Notes: generated from the sequence alone by a model not told the origin. Numbered from the stretch's first letter, positions 42,378 to 50,441 are shown. The stretch is DNA of 64,000 bases from Yinghuangia seranimata (GCF_029953285.1 NZ_JASAOI010000046.1:1-64000); one strand, 5' to 3'. Program-made: numbers and translations.

Positions 42378-42986
42378 ATGGCGTCTGAAGCATTGCGCCG
42401 GGCTCTCGTGGACACCTGCGACCCGGATCCGCGCCCTCTTCCCGACCGGGTGGTCGACCTGCTGTGCCAGGTCGACGCTCCGCCGCGTCTCGCGGCGCAC
42501 CTCCGGTTGGTGCACGATGTGGCGTTCCGGATCGTCGGCTGGGTCGAACGCGAGTACCCCGCGCTGGAGTTCGACCGCGACGCGGTCCTGTTCGGTGCGG
42601 CCACGCACGACATAGGCAAGGCCGTCCACCGAGACGAACTGCTGGGCCCGGGCCACGCGCACGAGCTCGGCGGCTACGAACTCCTTTACGACAGCGGGGT
42701 GGACGCCGAGCTCGCGCGGTTCGCGTGCACGCACGGCACCTGGGCGGAACCCGGCCTGCCCGTCGAGGACCTGCTCGTCTGCCTCGCCGACAAGGTGTGG
42801 AAGGGCGCGCGCCTGCCGCAGCTCGAGGACCGCATCATGGACGCGCTCGAGGCGGCGGCGTCTCCCGGCGCGGAGCGCTGGGAGGCCTTCCTGCGCTTCG
42901 ACGAGATGCTCGGCGACCTCGCGGCCGAGGCGGATCTGCGGCTGGCGTTCCAGGCCCGGCACCCGGTGGGCGTGCCCCAGTCCTGA
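42378..42986 (+). CDS. HD-domain phosphohydrolase-like protein
   Basis: The 202-residue protein has the HD-superfamily metal site: H46 (HLRLVHDVAF) and the doublet H77-D78 (ATHDIGKAVHRDELLG), with further candidate ligands near HEL and the later CTHGTWAEPG. LVCLADKVWKGAR near residue 135 supplies the last aspartate. Members hydrolyse nucleotides or other phosphates. Start ATG 42378; a GTG one codon upstream is possible. The small lipoprotein gene follows. Confidence 0.82.
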   Translation: MASEALRRALVDTCDPDPRPLPDRVVDLLCQVDAPPRLAAHLRLVHDVAFRIVGWVEREYPALEFDRDAVLFGAATHDIGKAVHRDELLGPGHAHELGGYELLYDSGVDAELARFACTHGTWAEPGLPVEDLLVCLADKVWKGARLPQLEDRIMDALEAAASPGAERWEAFLRFDEMLGDLAAEADLRLAFQARHPVGVPQS

Positions 42987-43019
42987 CGCCTCGTCGGGCC
43001 GCCCGGCACAATGCCGGGC

Positions 43020-43277
43020 ATGACCACGGGGGTACGAACGTCCGGCGTGCTGCGCGCGTGCGCGCTCGGGGCGGCGGTGCTGATCACGACCGCGACGGCG
43101 ACCGGCTGCGGGACACAACAGGCCGACTCGACACGGACCGGCGGCAGGCCGACCGCCCTGCCGTCCGCCAGGTCGACACCGACGCCGAACCCGACGCCGA
43201 CCGCGTCCTCGGGCACCGCGTCCCCGACCCGAACGCCGGTCAACTGCGCGGGCGACGGCACCTGCGTCGACCTGTGA
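43020..43277 (+). CDS. Small putative lipoprotein
   Basis: The 85-residue product has a signal sequence with a lipobox (ATATGC) followed by a Thr/Pro/Ser-rich stretch (PTPNPTPTASSG) and a C-terminal cysteine pair (VNCAGDGTC) that could form a disulfide. Two starts are possible, ATG 43011 and ATG 43020. The 8-bp hairpin GCCCGGCA/TGCCGGGC (43001-43019) covers the first and stops right before the second, which is therefore preferred. Function unknown. Confidence 0.6.
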   Translation: MTTGVRTSGVLRACALGAAVLITTATATGCGTQQADSTRTGGRPTALPSARSTPTPNPTPTASSGTASPTRTPVNCAGDGTCVDL

Positions 43278-43413
43278 TCCCGGGCCGCCGCCCGGCTCGT
43301 CGAGCCCGTCCGGCGCGGCCGCAATTGGCCTGCGTCCGGCAGGCCGCGCGTGGCAGGATCCCGGGACCCGGCCGCCCCCGCGTACGGGCGAACGACGAAG
43401 GGACGCACCGCCT

Positions 43414-44397
43414 GTGACCACGCCATCCGCCCACCCCGCCTCGCCTGACCGCAACGCACGCGCCGCCGGCGCGCTCGTCGGCACCGCGGTCGGAGACGCG
43501 CTGGGCGCGCCCTTCGAGTTCGACATCGAGGGCGTGTTCACGCGGCGCTTCCCGACCGTCGCCCAGGCGGAGTCGAACGGGATGTGCGGCGGCCGCGGTT
43601 GGTCGCCGGGCGAAGCGACCGACGACACGCAGATGGCCCTGCACGTCGCGCTGTCCCTGCTGGAGCGTGGAGGCCTGGACCCCGCCGACGTGTTCGCGCG
43701 GTTCCAGCGGTGGGCGCTGTCCGACCCGATGGACATCGGCCTGCAGACCGAGGCCGTGCTGCGCTCCGGCCTGCCGTGGGACCGGGCCGCAGACAACTAC
43801 GCCGCGCACCACCACCGCGCGGCCGGCAACGGCTCGCTCATGCGGGCGGTCACCGGCGCCCTCTACTTCGCGAGCGAGTCGGAGGAGGCGACGGGGCGCG
43901 CCGCGCGCGTCGTCTCCGGCCTCACCCACGGCGACCCGGCCACGGGCGAGGGCTGCATGGTCTTCCACCGGCTGATCCGCGTCGCCCTCGACGGCGGCGA
44001 CCCGCTGGACGCGGTCGAGGACGCGCTCGCGGAGATCCGGCCCGGCCTGCGGGAGCGCTGGGCCGTCGTGCTCGCGCCCGACTGGCTGCCGGAGCACGCC
44101 ACGGAGTTCAACGGCGCGGTGTGGCCCGCGCTCGGGTCGGCGCTGTGGGCGCTGCGCAGCACCGGCTCGTACGCCGAGGCCGTGATCGCCGCCGTCGACA
44201 GCGGCGGCGACACGGACACGGTGGCGGCGATCACCGGCGGCCTGGCCGGCGCGGTGTACGGGATCGGCGCGGTGCCGGCGCCGTGGCGGGACGTCGTGCA
44301 TGTCCCGCTGCCGGGCGCGGCGGACGGCGAGCTCGGGGTGTGGCGGGACGCCGACCTCGTGGCGTTGGCCCTGCGACTTGCCGCCGATCGCGGCTGA
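43414..44397 (+). CDS. ADP-ribosylglycohydrolase family protein
   Basis: The 327-residue all-helical enzyme has the dinuclear-metal motifs of the DraG/ARH family: EATDDTQMAL at residues 68-75 and SGGDTDTVAAITGG near 263. GALVGTAVGDALGAPFEF is the family opening. It would remove ADP-ribose from proteins or nucleic acids or split ADP-ribosyl-linked small molecules. No ADP-ribosyltransferase is adjacent. GTG start at 43414 with ACGAAGGG upstream. Confidence 0.92.
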   Translation: MTTPSAHPASPDRNARAAGALVGTAVGDALGAPFEFDIEGVFTRRFPTVAQAESNGMCGGRGWSPGEATDDTQMALHVALSLLERGGLDPADVFARFQRWALSDPMDIGLQTEAVLRSGLPWDRAADNYAAHHHRAAGNGSLMRAVTGALYFASESEEATGRAARVVSGLTHGDPATGEGCMVFHRLIRVALDGGDPLDAVEDALAEIRPGLRERWAVVLAPDWLPEHATEFNGAVWPALGSALWALRSTGSYAEAVIAAVDSGGDTDTVAAITGGLAGAVYGIGAVPAPWRDVVHVPLPGAADGELGVWRDADLVALALRLAADRG

Positions 44398-44783
44398 GCT
44401 GCGGCGCGCGCGGGTTCTGGCGTAGGGTCTCGGGGGCCGCGGGGTACGCCGGACGGGGTACTCGCGGCTCGTCCGCCATCGGGCGTTCCGCCCCGGTCGC
44501 GAACGACGCAACGACGCAACGACGTAACGACGTAATGACGTAGCGACGCGACGACGCCGGACCAGGCTCGGCGACGGCGAGGCGCACGCCACGGCACCAC
44601 CACGACGCACACGCAGGTCCGCACCACTACCGGCAGGCCCGCCAACCCCGGGCCCGTCGAAGCACTCCGCACCACACCGCACCGCCCGACGGGCGCCGCC
44701 ACGGCGTCGCGGTCGCGCAGGCGGTCAGTCCAGCAGTCACTCCGGCCCGTCCCGGCCGGACGCGCGGCACGGGGAGTCGGGTT
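44398..44783. other. Intergenic region containing a tandem repeat
   Basis: No gene is supported between the ADP-ribosylglycohydrolase and the agarase-like gene. The main feature is the 8-bp tandem array at 44502-44557, listed separately; the remainder is C-rich, unstructured sequence. Confidence 0.5.
44502..44557. repeat. 8-bp tandem repeat, seven units
   Basis: Seven adjacent 8-base units follow AACGACGC, drifting through AACGACGT, AATGACGT, AGCGACGC and GACGACGC. The first two are identical, as are the third and fourth. Short non-coding tandem arrays of this kind arise by slippage and vary in length between strains. Confidence 0.85.
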
Positions 44784-46307
44784 ATGCGGCGGTTGCGGTA
44801 CGCGCCTCAGCGGCGGCCGTCGGTGGGCTCGGAACGGCCGGGGGTGGGCTCGGATCTGGTGCCGGCCGAGGCACCGGGCACACCGGCCGTCAGGCCGTCG
44901 GCCAAGCCCGTCGCCAGGACATCGGCCCAACCGGCCGCCAAGTCACCGGCCGAGCCCGTCGCGAACTCGCTCGCCAGGACCCCGGCCAGGACACCCGCCA
45001 AGCCCTCCGGCCGCCACGCCGCCAAGCGTCCGCCACGCAAGGCCCCGGCCCTGGTCAAGCCCCTGGTCAAGCCCCTGGTCAAGCCCCTGGTCAAGCCCCT
45101 GGTCAAGCCCCTGGCCCTCGTGACCGCCCTGCTGTCGGCCGTCACGCTCGTCCTGCTCGCGACCGTGTCCGGCTGCAGCTCGCACGATGCCCACAGCGTG
45201 CCGTTCGGTCCGACGGCGCCGATGCCGCAGGTGGCGAGGCAGCCGGTCGGGCCGTCGGACGGGACCGGGTACTACCGGGTGGCGCAGGAGCCGTCCGGCC
45301 GCTGGATGCTGCGGACGCCCGACGGCAGGCCGTTCTACTCGCTCGGTGTCGACGCGGTGCGCCTGGACGAGGCGACCGACCAGGCGACGGGGCGTTGCCC
45401 GTACTGCGAAGCGGCCGCCGCCGCGTACCCGGACCCGGGTGCGTGGGTGGCCGCGACCGGCGGTCGGCTGTCGAACATGGGCTTCAACACGCTGGGGCCG
45501 GGGTCGCGCTTCGAGGTGTTCGGCGCGCAGTTCGCGTACACGCCGCAGCTCGACCTGTCGGTCGGCGGCCCCGCGGACTGGTTCGACCCGGCGTTTGCGA
45601 CGCACGCGCAGGAGGTGCTGCGGGCCCGCACGGCGCGGCTCGCCGAGGACCCGAACCTGCTCGGCTGGTACCTCGACGGCACGCTGCGCTGGGACGTCGG
45701 GCTGCTGGACGAGTACCTGGCGCTGCCCGAGGGCAGCCCGGGCCGGGAGGCGGCCTCGGCGTACCGCGGGGATCCGTCGGGGTTCCTGGAGTCGCTGGCG
45801 AGCCACTACTTCGAGGTGACGACGCGTCTGCTGCGTGAGTTCGACCCGCACCACCTGATCCTCGGCGTGCGGGCGTCCTCGGCGACGCCGCCGGAGGTGG
45901 TGCGGGTGGCGGGGCGGTACGTCGACGTGTTCAGCGTCGACGCCGACCGGGAGGAGCTCCCGGACCTCCAGGCGCTGCACGACCTGACCGGACGCCCGGT
46001 GCTGGTCTCGGCGTTCACGGTGCGGGCCGGGGACGCGGGGCTGCCGAACACCCGTCCGGAGGCCCTTCCGACGGTGGACACGCAGGAGGAACGCGGCGAC
46101 CGCTACGCCGAGTTCGCCGCCGCGATGATCGCCGACCCGTGGGTGGTGGGCCACAACTGGGGCCGGTACGTGGACGATCCCCCAGGCGGGGCGGCCGCGC
46201 CGGGCGGCGACAGCAACGTCGGCCTGGTCGGCGTGGACGACCAGCCGTGGGCGGCCCTGGTGCTGCGGGTGGCCGGCGCGAACGCCGCCGCCGCGGACCG
46301 GCGTTGA
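44784..46307 (+). CDS. Agarase-like glycoside hydrolase lipoprotein, probably a pseudoenzyme
   Basis: The 507-residue protein has a 110-residue cytosolic N-terminus rich in Ala/Lys/Pro. It includes five tandem VKPL units (encoded 45051-45110), then one hydrophobic segment ending in a lipobox-like TVSGC. The extracytoplasmic domain resembles beta-agarase-type (GH50-like) TIM barrels: SNMGFNTLG, LLGWYLDGTLRW, FDPHHLILGVR, and TQEERGDRYAEFAAAMIADPWVVGHNW. The acid/base site (normally DNE) reads D298-G299-T300, and the nucleophile site (normally a Glu before Phe) reads S409-A410-F411. Both catalytic glutamates appear replaced, so hydrolysis is unlikely; carbohydrate binding is possible. Confidence 0.75.
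   Translation: MRRLRYAPQRRPSVGSERPGVGSDLVPAEAPGTPAVRPSAKPVARTSAQPAAKSPAEPVANSLARTPARTPAKPSGRHAAKRPPRKAPALVKPLVKPLVKPLVKPLVKPLALVTALLSAVTLVLLATVSGCSSHDAHSVPFGPTAPMPQVARQPVGPSDGTGYYRVAQEPSGRWMLRTPDGRPFYSLGVDAVRLDEATDQATGRCPYCEAAAAAYPDPGAWVAATGGRLSNMGFNTLGPGSRFEVFGAQFAYTPQLDLSVGGPADWFDPAFATHAQEVLRARTARLAEDPNLLGWYLDGTLRWDVGLLDEYLALPEGSPGREAASAYRGDPSGFLESLASHYFEVTTRLLREFDPHHLILGVRASSATPPEVVRVAGRYVDVFSVDADREELPDLQALHDLTGRPVLVSAFTVRAGDAGLPNTRPEALPTVDTQEERGDRYAEFAAAMIADPWVVGHNWGRYVDDPPGGAAAPGGDSNVGLVGVDDQPWAALVLRVAGANAAAADRR
45051..45110 (+). repeat. 12-bp coding minisatellite (five VKPL units)
   Basis: CTGGTCAAGCCC is repeated five times without change inside the agarase-like gene. It adds Leu-Val-Lys-Pro units directly before the membrane segment. 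The period is a multiple of three, so copy-number change would keep the frame. Confidence 0.92.
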
Positions 46308-46382
46308 CGGTCTCGTAGCAGGTCCTCGAAGAGGCGGTTTAATGCCGCGCCGGGTCCGGGCGCCCTGGCTAGGATCCGCCGC

Positions 46383-46769
46383 ATGACTTCCCTGGTGCGC
46401 CACATCACGTTCGACTGCTCGGACCCCTACACGCTGGCCGGCTTCTGGGCCGAGGTGACCAGCGGCAAGATCTCCGAGGAGGACAGCCCGGGCGACGACG
46501 AGGTACTGGTCGAGAACGAAGGAACGCCGCTGCTGTTCATCCGCGTTCCGGAGGCCAAGCAGGTCAAGAACCGCGTGCACATGGACCTTCAGCCGCAGGA
46601 CCGCACGCGCGACGAAGAAGTGGCACGCTTCGTGGCCCTCGGCGCCTCGGTCGTCGACGACCGCCGGACCCCGGAGGGCCCCGGCTGGGTGGTCATGGCA
46701 GACCTGGAAGGCAACGAGTTCTGCGTCGAACGCAGCGAGGCCGAGCGCGCCGCGACGGCGACGGCCTGA
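46383..46769 (+). CDS. VOC-family (glyoxalase/bleomycin-resistance-like) protein
   Basis: The 128-residue single VOC domain has RHITFDCSDPYTLAGFWAEVTSG at the start, NRVHMDLQPQDR in the middle and WVVMADLEGNEFCVE at the C-terminus. His and Glu residues stand where VOC proteins bind metal. Members isomerise, cleave or sequester small molecules; this subgroup has no known substrate. Start ATG 46383. Confidence 0.9.
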   Translation: MTSLVRHITFDCSDPYTLAGFWAEVTSGKISEEDSPGDDEVLVENEGTPLLFIRVPEAKQVKNRVHMDLQPQDRTRDEEVARFVALGASVVDDRRTPEGPGWVVMADLEGNEFCVERSEAERAATATA

Positions 46770-46783
46770 CCCCTGCGGCGGGC

Positions 46784-46980
46784 TTACGGCGTTCCCGTCA
46801 GCAGCCGCGCGAGCGTCGTCGTGAACCGGTCGGCGTCGACGTCGGCCGGTCCGCGGCCGAAGTACTCCGAGGCGAGGAAGTAGCCGACCATGGCGGCCAT
46901 CATGACGGTGGCGGCGGCCTCGGGGTCGTCGTGCACCGGCGCGGCGGCGGGCGCGGAGCGTAGGTCGGCGACGCCGAAGT
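46784..46980 (-). pseudogene. TetR-family gene remnant (C-terminal end only)
   Basis: The leftward frame encodes only the C-terminal end of a TetR regulator: HDDPEAAATVMMAAMVGYFLASEYFG followed by RFTTTLARLLTGTP and a TAA stop. The helix-turn-helix half is missing, and upstream of about 46980 the sequence becomes the tail of a rightward SGNH hydrolase gene. It is therefore a 3' fragment, not a small gene. Confidence 0.7.
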
Positions 46981-47199
46981 CGACTGAACGCGATGCTGAA
47001 GGACACTGCGGCCGCGGTCGGCGCGCTCTGCGTCGACCCGGCGGCGGTCGGCGGACACGACGCCGGCCAGTGGCTGTGGGACCGCTGGGTGGAGCCGGTA
47101 CTGCCGGCGTCGCCGACGACACCCGTGCACCCGAACGCGGCGGGCCAGGCGGCCGTCGCCGCGATGGCGAGGAACGCCCCGGGCCGGCAGCTGAGTTCA
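46981..47199 (+). pseudogene. SGNH/GDSL hydrolase remnant (C-terminal end only)
   Basis: The rightward frame reads LNAMLKDTAAAVGALCVD, GHDAGQWLWDRWVEPVLP and PVHPNAAGQAAVAAMARN. These are the C-terminal motifs of streptomycete SGNH esterases, including the catalytic-triad histidine. The N-terminal block with the nucleophile GDS is missing: upstream of about 46981 the sequence is the tail of an opposite-strand TetR gene. The junction suggests a deletion through two divergent genes. Confidence 0.7.
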
Positions 47200-47304
47200 T
47201 GCACGACCGGTGTGGTCGCCCCAGCCGACCGCGGCGCCTGTCACAGCGCGGTCGGCCGGGGCCGTTCGTGTCGTCCGGCGTAGGCCGCCGGAGGTTTCCG
47301 AGTC

Positions 47305-48732
47305 CTAGCGCGCCCGGTGCAGGACGCGCGGCTCGGTGAAGCCGTACAGCCCCCACGGCCCGTTCTCGACGCCGATGCCGCTCCACTTGGCGCCGCCGAA
47401 CGGCTGGCCGGGGCCGAGCGCGAGGTGGGTGTTGACCCACGCGGTGCCGACGTCGAGGCGCGAGGCGACCTCGGCGCCGCGGTCGGGGTCGCCCGACCAG
47501 ACCGAGCCGCCGAGCCCGAACCGGCCGGCGTTGACGTGCTCGACGGTCGCGTCGAGGTCGCGGTAGGGGATCACCGGCAGTGCGGGTCCGAACTGCTCCT
47601 CGTCGACGATGCGCGTGCCGTCCGCGACGCCGGTCAGGATGGTCGGCGCGAAGAAGTAGCCGTCGCCGCCCAGGTCGAGCGGCGCGCCGCCGGCCACCGC
47701 GGTGGCGCCGCCCGCGAGCGCGTCGGCGACCAGCTCGCCGACCCGCTCGTACTGCGGGCGGTTGTTGACCGGGCCGAGCTGCACGCCCTCCTGGGTGCCC
47801 GGGCCGACGCGCACCGCCTTGGCCTGTTCGGCGAGCGCCTCGACGAGGTCGTCGTGCAGCGCCTCGGGCACGTACACGCGCTTGACGGCCGCGCACACCT
47901 GGCCGTTGTTCTGGAAGGCGCTCCAGAAGACGCGCGAGGCGATCGCGGTCGGGTCGGCGTCGTCGAGGACGATCGCGGCGTCGTTGCCGCCGAGTTCGAG
48001 GGTGACGCGCTTGAGGTCCGGCGCGGCGGCCGCGGCGACGTGCTTGCCGGTAGCGACCGAGCCGGTGAAGCTGATCTTGCGGGCCGCGGGGTGCGAGGTC
48101 ATCCAGCGGCCGAGCTCGTCACCGCCGCTGACCGCGTTGACGACGCCGGCCGGCAGGACGTCCCGCAGGATCTCGGCGACCAGCAGCGTCGACAGCGGGG
48201 TGTACGGGGACGGCTTGATGACGACGGTGTTGCCGGCCCGCAGCGCCGGGGCGATCTTCCAGAACGCCAGCGTCAGCGGGTAGTTCCACGGCGTGATGGC
48301 CGCGACCGGGCCGAGCGGGCGGCGCACCACCTCGACCAGGCCGCGCTCGTCGTCCTGGATGACCTCGCGGGGCACCTCCAGGCCGGCGTAGTAGGTGAGC
48401 CACGCGGCGCCGGTGTGCACCTCGCGTATGGCGTCGGCGAGCGGCTTGCCCTGCTCGGCGGTCAGCACGGCGCCGATCTCGGCGGCGCGGGCGACGAGCG
48501 CGGCGGCGCAGGCGCGCAGGGCGGTCCGGCGGGCGTCCTCGTCGACGCGCCAGGTGCGGTACGCGCGTTCGGCGGCGGCGAAGGCGGCGTCGAGCTGGTC
48601 GCGGGTGCAGTCGGGGGCCTGCGCGAAGACCGCTCCGGTCGCGGGGTCGACGACGTCGAGCACGGCGTGCGTCTCGGCGGCGGCGCCGTCGATGGTCATG
48701 GTGTGGGCGGCGGTCGCGGGGGCCTGGGTCAT
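47305..48732 (-). CDS. NAD(P)-dependent aldehyde dehydrogenase
   Basis: The 475-residue ALDH superfamily enzyme oxidises an aldehyde to the acid. PWNYPLTLAFWKIAPAL, the cofactor loop SFTGSVATGK, the general base in LELGGND and the nucleophilic cysteine in NNGQVCAAVKRVYV are all present, as is EEQFGPALPV near the C-terminus. It resembles broad-range semialdehyde/betaine-type enzymes. It is divergent from the thiolase and may share its regulation. Confidence 0.93.
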   Translation of the reverse strand: MTQAPATAAHTMTIDGAAAETHAVLDVVDPATGAVFAQAPDCTRDQLDAAFAAAERAYRTWRVDEDARRTALRACAAALVARAAEIGAVLTAEQGKPLADAIREVHTGAAWLTYYAGLEVPREVIQDDERGLVEVVRRPLGPVAAITPWNYPLTLAFWKIAPALRAGNTVVIKPSPYTPLSTLLVAEILRDVLPAGVVNAVSGGDELGRWMTSHPAARKISFTGSVATGKHVAAAAAPDLKRVTLELGGNDAAIVLDDADPTAIASRVFWSAFQNNGQVCAAVKRVYVPEALHDDLVEALAEQAKAVRVGPGTQEGVQLGPVNNRPQYERVGELVADALAGGATAVAGGAPLDLGGDGYFFAPTILTGVADGTRIVDEEQFGPALPVIPYRDLDATVEHVNAGRFGLGGSVWSGDPDRGAEVASRLDVGTAWVNTHLALGPGQPFGGAKWSGIGVENGPWGLYGFTEPRVLHRAR

Positions 48733-49029
48733 GGCGCGGGCTCCGATCTCGTGGTCCGCCGGCTCGCCGTTCCCTGCGGCGAGCCGGTGGTCGGACGATG
48801 GCGCCGCGCGCGTGCGATGTCCAGCGGCACGGCTGTGCAGTCTGAGCCAACGGGTGCTACCCCCGTGCCGATCGCGGCTAACCCTCGGGTCGAATTTTCG
48901 CCCCGCACGTCGGTTCGGCCCTTGACACCCCTCGTCGGCCCCGGGATAGGGTGACCTTAGCGATCGTTCAGTAACTCTGTGTGCCGTGCGTTCGATCCCC
49001 CCGAACCCCGCGACGGGAGTGCCCGCATC
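48733..49029. other. Divergent promoter region of aldehyde dehydrogenase and thiolase
   Basis: No gene is supported. Rightward, TTGACA (48922-48927) with GATAGGGT about 17-19 bases on is a good sigma-70-type promoter for the thiolase. It is followed immediately by the TetR-type site at 48958-48975. Leftward, nothing clear was seen for the dehydrogenase. Confidence 0.55.
48922..48975 (+). promoter_or_regulatory. Thiolase promoter with TetR-type operator at the start site
   Basis: A -35 box TTGACA and a -10 region TAGGGT (48947-48952) are followed by TTAGCGATCGTTCAGTAAC (48958-48976), placing the operator over the expected transcription start. Its TTAGCGATCGTT core is the reverse complement of the AACGATCGCTAA core repeated upstream of the liu operon. 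Confidence 0.6.
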
Positions 49030-50220
49030 ATGACCACCGCAGTGATCGTCGACGCCGTACGCAGCGCCTCAGGCAAGGGCAAGCCCGGCGGCGCGCTGTC
49101 CGGGACCCACCCCGTCGCCCTGCTCGGCGACGTGCTGCGGCAGTTGGTCGAGCGCAACGGCCTCGACCCGGTCCTCGTCGACGACGTCATCACCGGCTGC
49201 GTGTCGCAGGGCGGCGACCAGTCCCTCAACATCGCCCGCAACGCGCTGCTGGCCGCCGGGTTCCCGGAGTCCGTACCCGGCACCACCGTCGACCGGCAGT
49301 GCGGATCCAGCCAGCAGGCCGCGCACTTCGCGGCGCAGGGCGTCATCGCCGGGGCGTACGACATCGTCATCGCGGCCGGCGTCGAGTCGATGAGCCGCGT
49401 GCCGATGGGCTTCACCGCGCAGGGCCGCAACCCGTTCGAGCCGTTGGCGGCGCGCTACCCCGAGGGGCTGATCCCGCAGGGCTACTCGGCCGAGATCATC
49501 GCGGCGCGCTGGAAGTTCGGGCGCGAGGAGCTCGACGCGTTCTCGGCGCGCTCGCACCGGCTGGCCGCGGAGGCCGCCGCGTCCGGGGCGTTCGACCGCG
49601 AGATCGTGCCCATCACCGTGACGGGCCCGGACGGCGCGCCGGTCGAGTTCCGCGTCGACGAGACCGTGCGCCCGTCGACCACCGTCGAGGGCCTGGGCGG
49701 GCTCAAGCCGGCGTTCTTCCACGAGGCGATGGGGGAGCGGTTCCCCGAGATCGAGTGGCTGATCACGCCGGGCAACTCCTCGCCGCTGACCGACGGCGCG
49801 TCCGCCGTGCTCATCATGAGCGAGGAGAAGGCGGTGCAGCTCGGCCTGACGCCGCGCGCCCGCTTCCACTCCTTCGCGGTCACCGGCGACGACCCGCTGC
49901 TCATGCTGACCGGCGTCATCCCCGCGACCCGCAAGGTGCTGGACCGCGCCGGGCTGACCATCGACGACATCGACGCGTTCGAGGTCAACGAGGCCTTCGC
50001 TCCGGTGCCGCTGGCGTGGGCCAAGGACACCGGCGCCGACCTGGAGAAGACCAACATCCGCGGCGGCGCCATCGCCATCGGCCACCCGCTGGGCGCCTCC
50101 GGCGGCCGCCTGATGGCCACCCTGCTCGGCGTCCTGGAGAGCACCGGCGGGCGCTACGGCCTGCAGACCATGTGCGAGGGCGGCGGCATGGCGAACGCGA
50201 CCATCATCGAACGCCTCTGA
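49030..50220 (+). CDS. Acetyl-CoA acyltransferase (thiolase)
   Basis: The 396-residue thiolase has the acyl-accepting Cys91 (DRQCGSSQQA), NEAFAPVPLAW, the catalytic His352 (GHPLGASGGR) and the proton-transfer Cys382 (CEGGGMANA). It is of the degradative FadA type often found with acyl-CoA ligase, SDR and TetR genes in steroid or fatty-acid breakdown. GGGAG precedes ATG 49030. The promoter with a TetR-type site lies directly upstream, and a hairpin at 50409-50441 may end the transcript. Confidence 0.95.
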   Translation: MTTAVIVDAVRSASGKGKPGGALSGTHPVALLGDVLRQLVERNGLDPVLVDDVITGCVSQGGDQSLNIARNALLAAGFPESVPGTTVDRQCGSSQQAAHFAAQGVIAGAYDIVIAAGVESMSRVPMGFTAQGRNPFEPLAARYPEGLIPQGYSAEIIAARWKFGREELDAFSARSHRLAAEAAASGAFDREIVPITVTGPDGAPVEFRVDETVRPSTTVEGLGGLKPAFFHEAMGERFPEIEWLITPGNSSPLTDGASAVLIMSEEKAVQLGLTPRARFHSFAVTGDDPLLMLTGVIPATRKVLDRAGLTIDDIDAFEVNEAFAPVPLAWAKDTGADLEKTNIRGGAIAIGHPLGASGGRLMATLLGVLESTGGRYGLQTMCEGGGMANATIIERL

Positions 50221-50306
50221 GGCAGCGTCGGACGGCGGGCCACCCGCCGCCCGACCAACGAGCGGCCACCGCGCGCCGGCGCCCGACGCCGCGGGCGGCT
50301 CGGCCG

Positions 50307-50424
50307 CCGGGGGACAGGTGGGGCACCACAACGCGGGGGTGCGCGGGGCCCGGGGCCCCGCCCCCCCCCCCCCCCGGCCCCCGGGGGACAGGTGGGGCAC
50401 CACAACGCGGGGGTGCGCGGGGCC
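50307..50424. repeat. 44-bp direct repeat flanking a 15-base C run
   Basis: An identical 44-bp sequence beginning CCGGGGGACAGG occurs at 50307-50350 and 50381-50424. Between the copies lies a 30-base spacer containing 15 consecutive C residues (50361-50375). The arrangement is a classic slippage hot spot and the C count may be unreliable in an assembly. Confidence 0.9.
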
Positions 50425-50441
50425 GGGGCCCGCGCACCCCC
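50409..50441 (+). terminator. Possible thiolase terminator
   Basis: GGGGGTGCGCGGG (50409-50421) pairs perfectly with CCCGCGCACCCCC (50429-50441) around a 7-base loop, about 190 bases past the thiolase stop and partly inside the second copy of the 44-bp repeat. Confidence 0.5.

Noticed and set aside
44502-44557. CRISPR-like array
   Set aside because: The units are only 8 bases and directly adjacent, without unique spacers or cas genes.
43414-44930. Leftward frames overlapping the ADP-ribosylglycohydrolase
   Set aside because: They are out-of-frame shadows of a full-length enzyme with intact catalytic motifs.
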